Below are positions 43,815 to 54,530 of a DNA stretch of 64,000 nucleotides, piece by piece (positions within the stretch are counted from its first letter, which is position 1; every line of letters starts with the position of its first letter). The translations under genes were made by a program, and so were the position numbers. Origin of the DNA: Allodiplogaster sudhausi (Eukaryota; Nematoda; Chromadorea; Rhabditida; Diplogasteridae). The stretch is taken from NCBI GenBank assembly GCA_945643635.1, contig CALZFC010000072.1:1102501-1166500 (forward strand). The letters run 5' to 3'. The notes below the pieces were generated by a model. That model saw only the letters and a program-made list of their open reading frames with translations. It did no database searches and was not told where the DNA came from.

Positions 43815-46019
43815 TTAAGAGAGCCAATCTGATAGGCTCGACCACGAGCGTGCAGGGAATAAAATTATTTTTTGATTTTAATTTTATTTGAAGGGCTACT
43901 GTAGCACCCTATGGGGATTCCAAAAACATTTTTTTCAAAATTTTTTTTTCGTTTTTCAACACAGTATACCTCGAAATGCCGAAATGGGTTAAATAGCCAT
44001 AACTTTTTGTAAACTTAACGAAATTGAATTTAGAAAAGTATTGCGTTCAGCAATCCCAGGGGCATGAAAAAGTCATACAAATTTTTTTGAAAAAAATTCA
44101 TTTAAGGGGTCATATTGACTCCCAAATGTATCGGGGGTGCGGTTTGGGCACGAAAACGTTTCGAGCGCGCGAATACGACACCACCACGTGAAAGAGGAGC
44201 ATTTATAACCCCTAGTAGAATGGTTGACAAACGGATTGGAGCACGTAATGGTAGCCTAATTTTCGCCTGAACATTCACATTTGTTCAAACTGGCGAGCAG
44301 GTAAATTGGCATAAGTCGCTTCAAACCCAACAATGGGCAACATTAGAGTGATAATTCGATTTGTCTTCTTAAGGCTAACAAAACAGTTCTAAAACACACA
44401 TGATTTTTCTTTTAATTTCACTTTTCAACCCTTTTTTTGTGTCTAAATTCGCCTCCTTTTGGCCAGTTTCTTATATTTGTTGAGCAGAACGCGCCATAGT
44501 TTTGCCTTCGTGAGAATGAGCATTTAATTTTACATAGTTTACATAGATTTGCAACCGAATTGGACCACGTAATTGTTGCGATTTTGCGGCCTGAATCTCC
44601 CCAACTCTGCAAAACATCAAAATTCTAAATTACCTCATCCTTCCCAGTTTTTTTGTACTTGGGCCAGAAACAAGATGGGATTGTTCTCCAGTTGATTTTA
44701 TACAGATATGGTATATTTGTATGACATTACAAAAATATTATGAGTAAATTGTTTTTTCGTATCTCAAATAATTCCCCTATAACTACGGAAATATACGTTT
44801 ATGACTTATTTTAAAGGAATTTCTGAATTTGTCTTCCACCTCTGGAAAGCACGGGGTTTTTGTTACTTGTACAACTGCCCATCATCTCAATATAGCCAAA
44901 ATATTTTCGGTAATCTAGAATTAAAGACAGAAATCCATTGACTTTTTCAAAAAAAAAATATACATTATAGGTTGGTAAAGGTGAAAGTCAAAATTTATTC
45001 TTTATAATAATACATTTTACTACGTTTTCGATATACAGCTCAGAATAACAGGACGACCTGGAAAGTGTATGCAGGCCATCAATGATACTTGCAATTCTCA
45101 TTATTCAGGGAGGTTTTTTGTAGTGTGACTTCTGTGACTTTTTATAAAGAGATTTTCTGTCTGTTGTTGAGAGGTTTTTCATTTCGTATTCTCAAGGTTG
45201 GTTCTGCATATCTAATGAACTATGTATAATCACTCTTCTGTCATCATCAGTGTCGGCGACTATTGCCCGTTGAATTCCTCTCTTCACAGAAATGTTGGAA
45301 CTATCCCGACTCTTGAAAATGACTAATCATGAAAACGATACTTTCAATTCTCAAATGCTGGTTGTTTTTTGTTCGACCCTGCGTGACAATCGTCTTCTAC
45401 TCTTCGCAGCTGCATTGGAAGGGCCTCAGCAATACAATGTCTTCACAGTTGTGGATGAGGCCATCGAAACGCTTGGAGACGACAACACAAACAGCAATAT
45501 TGCAAAGCAAGGATGGGCATTGAAGGAGAAGAAGAAGAACGAGAGGCTCCCAGAAAGAGCCGCCAAGCAATGGGCGATCGATCAGTTCGACCAGGGTACG
45601 AAGACTGGCGTCAAAGTTGATCCTAATGAGGCCCACAAGAGGATGCAAAATCAGAGATTACCGAAAATATTTTGGCTATATTGAGATGATGGGCAGTTGT
45701 ACAAGTAACAAAAACCCCGTGCTTTCCAGAGGTGGAAGACAAATTGATTTTTTCATGCCCCTGGGATTGCTGAACGCAATAAACTTTTCAAAATTCAATT
45801 TCGTTAAGTTTACAAAAAGTTATGGCTATTTAACCCATTTCGGCATTTCGAGGTATACTGTGTTGAAAAACGAAAAAAAAATTTTTGAAAAAAATGTTTT
45901 TGGAATCCCCATAGGGTGCTACAGTAGCCCTTCAAATAAAATTAAAATCAAAAAATAATTTTATTCCCTGCACTACCTTAATAGGCCCGTGGTCGAATCT
46001 CTCAGACAGGCTCTCTTAA
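43815..46019. mobile_element. Long-TIR DNA transposon with TTAA at both ends, about 2.2 kb
   Basis: The termini are long inverted repeats. The left arm (43,815-44,090) matches the inverse of the right arm (45,751-46,019) through gtgcagggaataaaatta, gctactgtagcaccctatg, cgaaatgccgaaatggg and caatcccaggggcatgaaa. The outermost bases are TTAA next to gagagcc on both sides. A second, inner inverted pair (44,830-44,922 with 45,655-45,750) abuts the right arm. A TTAA target fits piggyBac or Kolobok superfamilies; the ends do not start CCC as piggyBac ends do. It probably is a deletion derivative. Confidence 0.75.
45292..45684 (+). CDS. Transposon-encoded 130-aa protein
   Basis: Single open frame inside the TTAA element. 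Its second half has GWALKEKKK, then F-D-Q-G-T-K-T-G-V-K-V-D-P-N-E-A and a Met. From memory, a GWALK ... TGxKxDPxxxxxxM module recurs at the end of proteins coded by invertebrate mobile elements; I could not verify which superfamily. An E-T-L-G-D-D-N linker precedes it. No transposase catalytic motif is visible, so this would be the tail of a longer protein. The last codons run into the inner inverted repeat. Confidence 0.5.
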   Translation: MLELSRLLKMTNHENDTFNSQMLVVFCSTLRDNRLLLFAAALEGPQQYNVFTVVDEAIETLGDDNTNSNIAKQGWALKEKKKNERLPERAAKQWAIDQFDQGTKTGVKVDPNEAHKRMQNQRLPKIFWLY

Positions 46020-46061
46020 TTATTATAACATTTCCTATAACTGACATGGTTCAAGTATAAT

Positions 46062-46334
46062 TTACTTATGACGCGACTTGCGAAAGAATCTAATCGAATC
46101 AAACTGCCCATAGACCCCTTCAAAATCGATCCTGGGGTTACTGCGCCGCACTTTGTAGAGATATAGATATGACCATTTATACCTTATTAAGCAAAATATT
46201 ATTATACAACAAAAGAAGCGAAAATGTCCAACATACAATTTCTTATTGACTTTGTTTGAGGGAGTACTCCAAACGATCTTCAACGCAGGGTACTCTTCCA
46301 ACGCAGCGAAGGCAAGGCTCGAATAATCTTCCAA
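46062..46334 (-). CDS. Possible last exons of an unnamed gene
   Basis: Two exon-like stretches: about 46,334-46,255 (EDYSSLAFAALEEYPALK, then an AAA|GTCAAT donor) and about 46,150-46,062 (VRRSNPRIDFEGVYGQ, ending SRHK and TAA). The sequence between is AT-rich and intron-like. Upstream exons are not identified. It ends about 40 bp from the TTAA transposon. Confidence 0.25.
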   Translation of the reverse strand: MEDYSSLAFAALEEYPALKIVWSTPSNKVNKKLYVGHFRFFCCIIIFCLIRYKWSYLYLYKVRRSNPRIDFEGVYGQFDSIRFFRKSRHK

Positions 46335-46893
46335 TGATTCTTCTCGCCGAACGTCGACGTTGCCAACTCAATGGCCATCAACTACTTTCGCTTCTTCGCT
46401 TCTCTCACACAGCCGATGGGAGCTATCCAAGTCAGCAAGCATTTGTTGTTTCGTCGTTGAAAAGAGCTGAAATTGTTTCATTTCCTCCAACTTGGAAATC
46501 GGACTTTCTTGTTTTATATTCAGGCTTAAGATGTGCTACGAACTCGGAAAGTAGGCATCACTAAATTATACCTCCAACGATTTTGTCGCCCGTTTATTTA
46601 CCAAAAGAAGAAAAAATGTTTTAGATTGGATCATTATCAAAAAGACAGGAGGTCTTTCTAGGCGAGGGGCGCTAATACAGAGAATAAACTGTAACACTGT
46701 GATAGGGAGACTGAATTGTGGGGACTCAAGAAATATTCACCTTAATTCTTAATGCACGAGTGCATCAGCATAGAGTGCTAGGGATAAAAGGATGGCTGAG
46801 AGAGAGGAACATGCATGACAAGCTGTTCTTCCTTTAGATTCGTCGATGGATCTCACATATCTCGAGGAGTCAACTCGGTCGATCGTAGCACTT

Positions 46894-47790
46894 ATTCGTC
46901 ATCATTCTGTTTGATGTACACGTACCGTTCAAAGCCCTTCTCATTCTGCACACGGCCACATTCTTGCTTCTGATCGCCGCAACATGTACACTTCAAGACA
47001 TTCCTGAGCAACGAGCTTTTGTGTCGCTGTCTTTTGTGTTTCCGTTTTTTTCTTTCATTTTGTGTGTGTTTGATTCCAATAACTGAGAAAAAGATGCATG
47101 ATTTTTCATGTTCTCGCTGTCGCACTCTCTCATTTTTCTCTATATTTTGTTTAATTATTGCGTTTTATGTTAACATAACGGATAAATATAGTCTTTTTTA
47201 GAACTGAATTATATGAACAAGAATATAGTTAAAAGCGACCTTCCGCCAAAGAAGATCGTTTCCAGAATGTGCATGCAGACCTCGGAGAAGGCGTTGCGGG
47301 TGTTGAGAGAGCGATGAGTCATCACTTCGTTCTGATTGTGAGATGAAAATAAGGCATGACGTCATCGAGTAAATGTGCTTGAACTTTTAATTTCTAAAAA
47401 AAACGGAATGTAAACTATTAATATACTCAAAAAAAATTAAGATTCTTTTTATGCTCCATTAATTCTCTTATCCACATCGATTAATACGACGGCAACGCAA
47501 ACGACAGATCGTCAAACTATGTGAAATCACTTTCCTATATAACCATGGGTACGCAGAAACCCACCGGGACATTGATCAATTCATTTTGACATATGCAAGA
47601 GACTCGCAAAATTTTCCTGACATTTATTCGGTTATAATAATTTAATTTTCTGTTTCTTTATTCAATAGTTTTACAATTGAAATTTATGAGAAAAAATTGC
47701 TTACTTCTTAGACTCATTGATAGCTTCTTCTGCTCGTCGGCCTTTTCAAGGGAGGAGCAGACAAAGTCTTGTCCTAAATGTATAATTTTT
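46894..47790 (-). pseudogene. M8-derived exons (exon 8 and 9 copies) on the minus strand
   Basis: 47,785-47,700 corresponds to M8 exon 8 (SSLEKADEQKK against SALEGIEEDDEQKK). 47,329-47,238 corresponds to exon 9, with an intact NEVMTHR...FSEVC frame and the same GTCGCT donor. The intron between holds the inverted dispersed repeat. Downstream, 47,006-46,894 has a good CTCAG acceptor in matching phase and an open frame with KCTCCGDQKQECG and stop TAA; it is not an M8 sequence. This is probably a broken M8 copy, but a short expressed chimera cannot be excluded. Confidence 0.6.
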
Positions 47791-47869
47791 TAAATTCATT
47801 TTTAAACGTTAGCAAACGAATCTATTATTAAGCAATAATTATATAACTAAATATTGGAAGTTATGAAAT

Positions 47870-47970
47870 GAGCGAAAGAGAAAGCGAGAAAAAGAAAGAG
47901 CGAGAGAGCACGAGAGAAAGGGAGAAAGAGAGAGAGAGAGAGTGAGTGAGAAAGAGAGAGGGAGAGAGAG
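47870..47970. repeat. (GA)n purine tract
   Basis: GAGAAAGAGAGA run in the presumed upstream region of the M8-derived minus-strand exons. Confidence 0.9.
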
Positions 47971-48794
47971 AATGGTGGGCGAAGTAAAAAAAAACATCCC
48001 AATACTCACGAGAAATCATCTTGACGCTCTCGTTCTCTATTTCTCTCAATCTCAATATCTCATTCTCTCTCTAAACATATTCTTGTTGCTACATGCACTC
48101 GTATTGTCTGCACGACGAAAGAGTTATTGAAGAAGGACAGATGTACATAGATTGAAATGAAAAGTGGGCTTCCTTCCTTTCCTCTTTTTTTCCTTCTTTC
48201 TCGTTTTCCTTCTGTCGCGGAATGAATGACTGTACATTTGCTGCTTGTTTTGCACTTTAATTCTAAGAGCCAGAAGCTACTTCCGGACAATGTTTACATT
48301 GAGTTTTATTGCATTTTGCTTCCCATAAGTGTGTCTGATTGTCTAGCATTCCTCTAGAAGGGAAGAAATAGCGTTACAGAGACGAAAAAGCACATTTCAA
48401 TGCTAAAAGAATAGCATGTGAAGGCAGGATAGGCAGTTTGACGTCCTCCCTTCCAGATCGTTTATAAGGGAGAAGATTCACTAAGTTGTCTCTCGATTCT
48501 CTGGATTACCTTCTGTCCATTTTACACTCTATTCGCGTTGCTATCAGATCCTGCAACTTCTCGGCCCGTAAGGCCGGTGCGCGGCCCAAACATGGTGGGC
48601 CGGCCACCGCAATGATTGTGAAACTTTGACGAAAAGTCTTCTGTCTCAGTCCGCTGCATCGAATGAATATACTATATTATATGTATATCAATATTCGTGT
48701 GACTATTTAATATTCAAATATGTCGAGTTCTTACATAGTTATTCATACATAGAGATGTATGGTTTATTTTTTTTCCTTTAATTCAGAAGAATCG
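47971..48794. other. Upstream of the acyl-CoA ligase, no gene seen
   Basis: The acceptor-like tttttttcctttaattcag ends at 48,786, 8 nt before the ATG at 48,795. It could be a spliced-leader trans-splice site or the end of a 5' intron. Confidence 0.35.
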
Positions 48795-51700
48795 ATGCCT
48801 CAGCGGTCTCCGTTCTCAGCAATCCCCATATGCACCGAAGGTCTGCACGAGAAGCTTCTTCGGGCGATCTGGAATCACTCCAAAATAACCACCACTCCTG
48901 CCGCAGTAGCAAAGTGTCAGGCAAGTTGAGATTCTCGGTATTAAATACACTCTCGCTGTCTCTGTTCTCCGGCGAGGGTGGGAGGAGATCATTCTGTCGG
49001 TTAAAAGGCGAGGACGACCCAGCCAGCTCTCTCCGGAGACGCGCTAGAGACAGACAAATAGCAAGTGTTTCTTTTCAAGCGAATCAGACACTTGCCGGAG
49101 AGGGAAGCCCCGCGAGTTCTCCCTCCAAAAATGCGACAACTTACTACGGCGGCTGAGAGAGCTGCTCTGGTAACTATCATTATTCTTATTAGCGTTATGA
49201 ATCTTTCTTTTCTTAAGCTATGCAACATATCATATTTATGTGCATTCATATGTATAATTCGAATATGATTCATATGTACAGGGTGGAATAATTTAACTAT
49301 AATTCGAATAACTTTCTTTCGTTTGAATAGGTTTGCGCGCCCGAAGACACTGCCATCACCCACTCTCAACTCCACAACCAATCGCAGTCCATCCACGCCT
49401 TTCTCATGGTTTGCCATCCATGCGTCCGAATTTTTCTTTTGTGATAAAAAAACTTATTTCTCTGAAAGGATCTCAATGGGCGCCTGTCAAGGAGGGAAAT
49501 GTTTGATTTTGATAACCAAAATGTAACGCTCTATGATAGAAAAAGGGAGAGGCTCTATTAATTGGTGCGTTGCTTTCCAGTCGCGTGGTTTTGACCGTGG
49601 AGACATATCAGCAATTGTTCTTCACAATTGCATCGAGTGAGATTTTGTATTTTTCTGCTAATGGTAAGGATTTATTTATTTTTGTTTTCAGTCACACTTC
49701 ATTTTGAAATCAGGCTATTTTTCTGCTCTCTCACAACCAAATGACGTATAACAATTTTATTCCGTTTTTATTATATTCTAATTGCAAGTCATCATTAACG
49801 AGACTATTTAAATGTGTTGAGATGGCCAGTCTTTTGTCTCGGCTCGTGGGCAGCCGGAGGAGTGATTTCTGGAGCAAGCGCACTCTTCACAGAGTGTCTG
49901 TCTCTCTTCTTCTCTCTCTCACTCTCTTTCTCAATCCCTCCTCTTTCTCTCTCTCCTTTTTCTCTCTCCTCTCTCTTTCCTCTTTCTCCTCTCTCCCTAT
50001 CGTTCTCCCCTCTCTCCCTCTCCCATCTCTCTCTCCCACTACGGAAAGCACAAATCACCTAGTAGATCTTTACTTTCCAGATGAACTCGAGCGCCAATTC
50101 GTGGACTCCGAATGTTCAGTCGTGCTCACGGATGACGCGCATCTGCAGAAAGTTCTGCTCGCGTCGGAGAAATGCAAGAAAATCCATGTTTGTTCATGTG
50201 TCATTTTATTTCAACGGCAAATGAAAAGTAAATGGAAACCGGATCATAACGTCACGAACAATTTAATTCTTCTGTTGCGAACGCTTGATTGATGTCAAAT
50301 TTGACAGTCTGCTAGATTTGAGTGCCTTCCTTCACAGACAATCATCTGCATCGGCAAGGGAGCCCCTGTGAACTCTTCAAAGATCGTTCTGTGGGAGGAC
50401 GCAATCGCGTTCCAGCCCATTGTATCATCCACGAAAGGTAGTGGGAAATCTGTGGATGGCAGGCATCTCTGCCTCTTTCTCTAGCCGTGATCTCTCTCTA
50501 TCACTTTCTCACCTTTTCTCTCTGCCTCTTTATTACTCTCTCTCTCTCTATCTCTCTCTCTCTTTCTCTTTACTCTAATCTTCTTTCGCTCTCTCTCTCC
50601 CCTTCTCTCTTTCTCTTTATTACTCTCGCTAACTTACTAACGAACTTTGGAATTATAGAATCTCGATACTTTGTCGGAGAATGAAAGGAAATATGTATGT
50701 ATGCATTGTGATTCGCAATCATCTTCCGTTTGTCTAAATTTTAATGAATCCGGATTCGCTTGCTCTGCTACCGTACTCCTCTGGCACGACTGGCACACCG
50801 AAAGGCGTAATGCTCAGCCATCGCAGCTTCGCCACCATGATCGACATGTTACAGACGTAAGGAGAATACATACAAATATCATGGAAGAACGTAAATAATT
50901 TAGAACTCCCGAAAAATTCGGTTGTCTTAAAGATTACTGGTCATATTGTCTAAATCATTGAAGCTCTCTATTACTACTGAAACTTCATCAATTCAGGCAT
51001 TTTGAGAGAAAAGTTTTTGCCCGAGAGGACAATGGAAAAGTCTTCGACTGGACAAAGGTAGAAATGGAATTATTTTTTAAAGTCTCTTTTTTTGTCAAGT
51101 TGACGACTTCCATACAGCGAAAAAGATCATAAAAGGCTTTTATTGTTGTTGTTGTTAGGAGCACATTTTGCTGAATCTTCCCTTCTATCACATCTTCGGC
51201 TTTGGCCTACTGAACGTTGCACTCGCGAGTGGTGCAACGGGCGTCATTATGAAGTCATTCGATCTGCAAACTTATTGTCATGCAATTGATACTTTCAAGG
51301 TACATAATCCATTCAAGCACAATTTTCCTCCCATCAATATCTCTTTCTATTTTTATTTAATTGTTTTTTACACATTTAAGTGTCATTCCAGCTCCATAAA
51401 TTAATCATAATTAGAGGCATATAAATATTTAAAATACATTCTAAATAGTTGAATCCTTTCAGGTTCGATTGCTCTTCCTGGTGCCACCAATTCTAATCTC
51501 CCTCACGAAGAAACCCATGGTCGCCAACTTTAGCCTCAAGTCGCTAGAAGTAAGTGTCTCTCATGTTAGCACAGTTCACTTCTTGATATAAAAATATGCC
51601 TGAATACTCTAGTACTTTTTTTTCTTATATCCGATGTAGCAAAAAGTGCAATTCTTTTTCTAGCAGCTCTTTTTCATTGCAGTACGTTATCTCTGCCGCC

Positions 51701-53399
51701 GCTCCGGCAGGACGTGACATTTGTGAAGAATTTCTATCAATCCACGTGTCAAGATGCTCAGTCAAGGTTAGTCTACCTGAAAGTTAAACTAATAGTTCAT
51801 ATCGATTCCGAGCAAAGAAATTGTGACATTGTGACCAGTGTGGATAAGAACGACCAAGACCCTTGGAATTCTTGAGCCTCTCCTCTGCCGAATAAGTCCT
51901 TCAAGGTTGATCCATTCGTTGGAGTCGGCTCCCCCGGCTCAATGTTTGAGCAAAAGGTGCTTCTCGAAAACAAAGTTATTTCGTTCTAAACAGGAAAAAA
52001 AACAATACTACTTGCAGATTATCGATGTTTCAACAAAGAAAGAAGTTGCCGACGGAGAGCGTGGTGAGGTATGCGAATTCCTAAACAATATTTTAATTTT
52101 AATAGTTAAAATTAATTAAAATGACATTTTCTCTAAATTCATGATTTATTTTCTGGCCAGGTTTGCGTGAGGTCTCCATGCATAATGATGGGATACTTGA
52201 ATCGGCCAGATGCCACGGCAGAAGCAATCGATAAGGAAGGATGGCTACACACGGGTATTCATTTATTTATTTATTCATACATCATTTCAAGATGCGAAAA
52301 TATATTCAAATAATTTAATACCACGATATTACTGCAATTTGAAAAGAATTGACCAATCAGCTCCTTTAAAGATCATCCACAATTCATATTCAAATGAATA
52401 TTGTTATTCGATTGAATGATGGAATACCTATTAATAACTCTGCCAATGTCTTCAGGAGACATTGGCTTTATCGATTCCGAAGGCCGAACTCACATTGTCG
52501 ATCGGCTGAAAGAGCTCATCAAAGTGAAGGGATTTCAAGTTAGTCAAGGCAGTTATCAACTATATTCTCCTTTGTTGTCGATGAGTAAAAAGATACAACT
52601 TCCTTTCTATCTTCAATTTACAATTAGGTTCCTCCCGCGGAACTTGAAGATCTTCTTCTCTCTCATCCACTGATTTGTGATGCAGCCATCATCGGACTCC
52701 CTGATACGAAGGTTGGCTAGCGTAATATTTGCATTTGCATCTCTCAAATTCATGACTTCGACTTCAGCAAGGCGAGCTGGTCCGTGCTTACGTTGTAAGA
52801 GCGAATGAGACGCTCAAGGAGGATGACGTCATCAGTTTTGTTGCTGGTTAGTTAGTAAGAATAGCGGTCACTCCTTGGTTCCCACTCCTACACGCCCCTT
52901 GCAGCGCGGGTCAGCACAGGCACGGTTAGGAAGAAGATGCATTACTAGACAACAGGAAAAGGGATAAGGGCGAAGGAGATAGACGACATCTCAGGAAAGT
53001 GCAGCGGACTCCGGGAATGTGCCTCCGGAACTCTAGGCAAACCTCCCCCCCCCCTCAAGCATAGCTCCCAGAGATTAAGTAGGCGAGAGGTGCAATGCTC
53101 GCCCAACTAGAAACTACAATGAGAAGGGAGTAGAAGAAAGAGAAAGATACGTACATACCATAGGATCTCTTGCAAATTGAACTCATGAACCGTAGTAATG
53201 TTAGACAACCTCGAATGTTTGTCTTATAAGTAATAATAATTCCAACTCTCTTGCTGTGCTTGCAGAGAGGGTGTCGCCGTACAAGCAGCTCACTGGCGGC
53301 GTCGTCTTTGTCGAAGAGATTCCCAAGTCGGCCGCAGGCAAGATTCTCCGAAGAGAACTCAGAGAGCGCGCGGCTGCCGAGGCCAAGGAAAAGTTGTAG
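48795..53399 (+). CDS. 4-coumarate-CoA-ligase-like acyl-CoA synthetase (AMP-binding), possibly damaged
   Basis: ANL-superfamily enzyme: activates a carboxylic acid with ATP to an acyl-AMP and transfers it to CoA. About 17 exons read from [13 protein letters not shown] (48,795) through [26 protein letters not shown] and [17 protein letters not shown] to the ATP loop [16 protein letters not shown] (50,770-50,830). The rest runs [64 protein letters not shown] and the catalytic [12 protein letters not shown], to TAG at 53,397. The last seven exons join in phase. Problems: the exon 2 acceptor is unclear; no AG precedes the ATP-loop exon; and near 51,840-51,900 the motif expected as YGMTE is degenerate and needs a 1-nt shift. 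Exon 1 ends with a textbook GC donor (CAG|GCAAGT, 48,921). It lacks a PTS1 tripeptide (ends KEKL), so peroxisomal targeting is uncertain. Confidence 0.75.
49897..50042. repeat. (CT)n tract in a ligase intron
   Basis: It begins a few bases after the donor following GASALFTE. Another CT tract fills about 50,485-50,625 in a later intron. Confidence 0.9.
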
Positions 53400-53736
53400 A
53401 AAGCGATTGGCTATGACTTGTCTCTACGATTTATGCATCTTGTAATAATACTAATAATTTCCCTTGCAATTGTGTTCAGTGTTCATTTCGTTAGACTGAA
53501 TGAAGATTGTAATATATATATATATATATTTTTAAGATTTTAGAAGAATATAAATCCATAATTTTCCTGCTGATGTTTTATTTCGAATTATTACTTTGAA
53601 GCAATGACGACCTTTTGTTGGGTTTCGTTTTAACTTTTGGTGTGTAAAAAGAGTGTCCAATTCGAGTCGACTTTCTCTTCTGCACATCATGGTTGATCTT
53701 TTTGCTCCAGGATTGAAAGCGGGAAAGATAAAGAGA

Positions 53737-53779
<43 letters not shown>

Positions 53780-54530
53780 AGAGAAAGAGAGAAAAAAAAA
53801 ACTGGATTTCAATTTTTGATTTTGTAATATGTATACATTTATTGCATTAAATGCATAGAATGTTGTTGCATTTGAACTTCTCACTGTCCGATCAAAGAAC
53901 TTCATGAAGAACGAAAGAATTGCAAATGACTGAACGAGGCCTAACGCAACAATTACAAAAGATATTGCACAATGGATATTTTCATCAAATTCAAAATATT
54001 TTTTTTAATGCATATTAATTACTAGTTTTATTCTATAATTTATTTTCTAATAACTTGAAAATTGCTGCTTTCTTCTCATTGTCACATCAAAATAATTCAT
54101 GAGCAACAAAATAAAGACAAGTGACGTTAAATGAGCACAGGCGCTTTTGTGCCGAGTCACTGTTATAAATGAATTCTTCGATCTGTCGGAGCGTTAATTC
54201 GTACTTGTCTATCTGAATTGTGAATAAATATTTAACAACTATTTCTAATGAATTGGCCAATAAAATGAAGCAGCTCGCACAATAAATATTTTCCATGATG
54301 AATACCACCTTGCTACCACTGTTGTGTTCCGTTGCAGGTCCGCGCGGCCCTCGCGGAGTATTCCTGGAGGGCAAAGTGTGAGGAAGAAGAGTAGGAGAGA
54401 ACGAGAATGATAGAGAGAAAGAGGGCGAGAAAAGGCGACAGTGGAAAGAGAGAGAGAGGGAAATAGAGAGAGGGGGAGTGAGAGAAAAGAGAGAGAGTGT
54501 AAGAAGCCAGGCCGCCTAAAGCCTGACTCC
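53400..54530. other. Ligase 3' flank, no gene supported
   Basis: AT-rich, with (AT)n at 53,513-53,529 and GA tracts at 53,730-53,778 and 54,395-54,500. A GC-rich block after TTGCAG at 54,337 reads PRGPRGVFLEGK and could be a lone exon next to the retroelement, but I cannot join it to anything. Confidence 0.4.
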
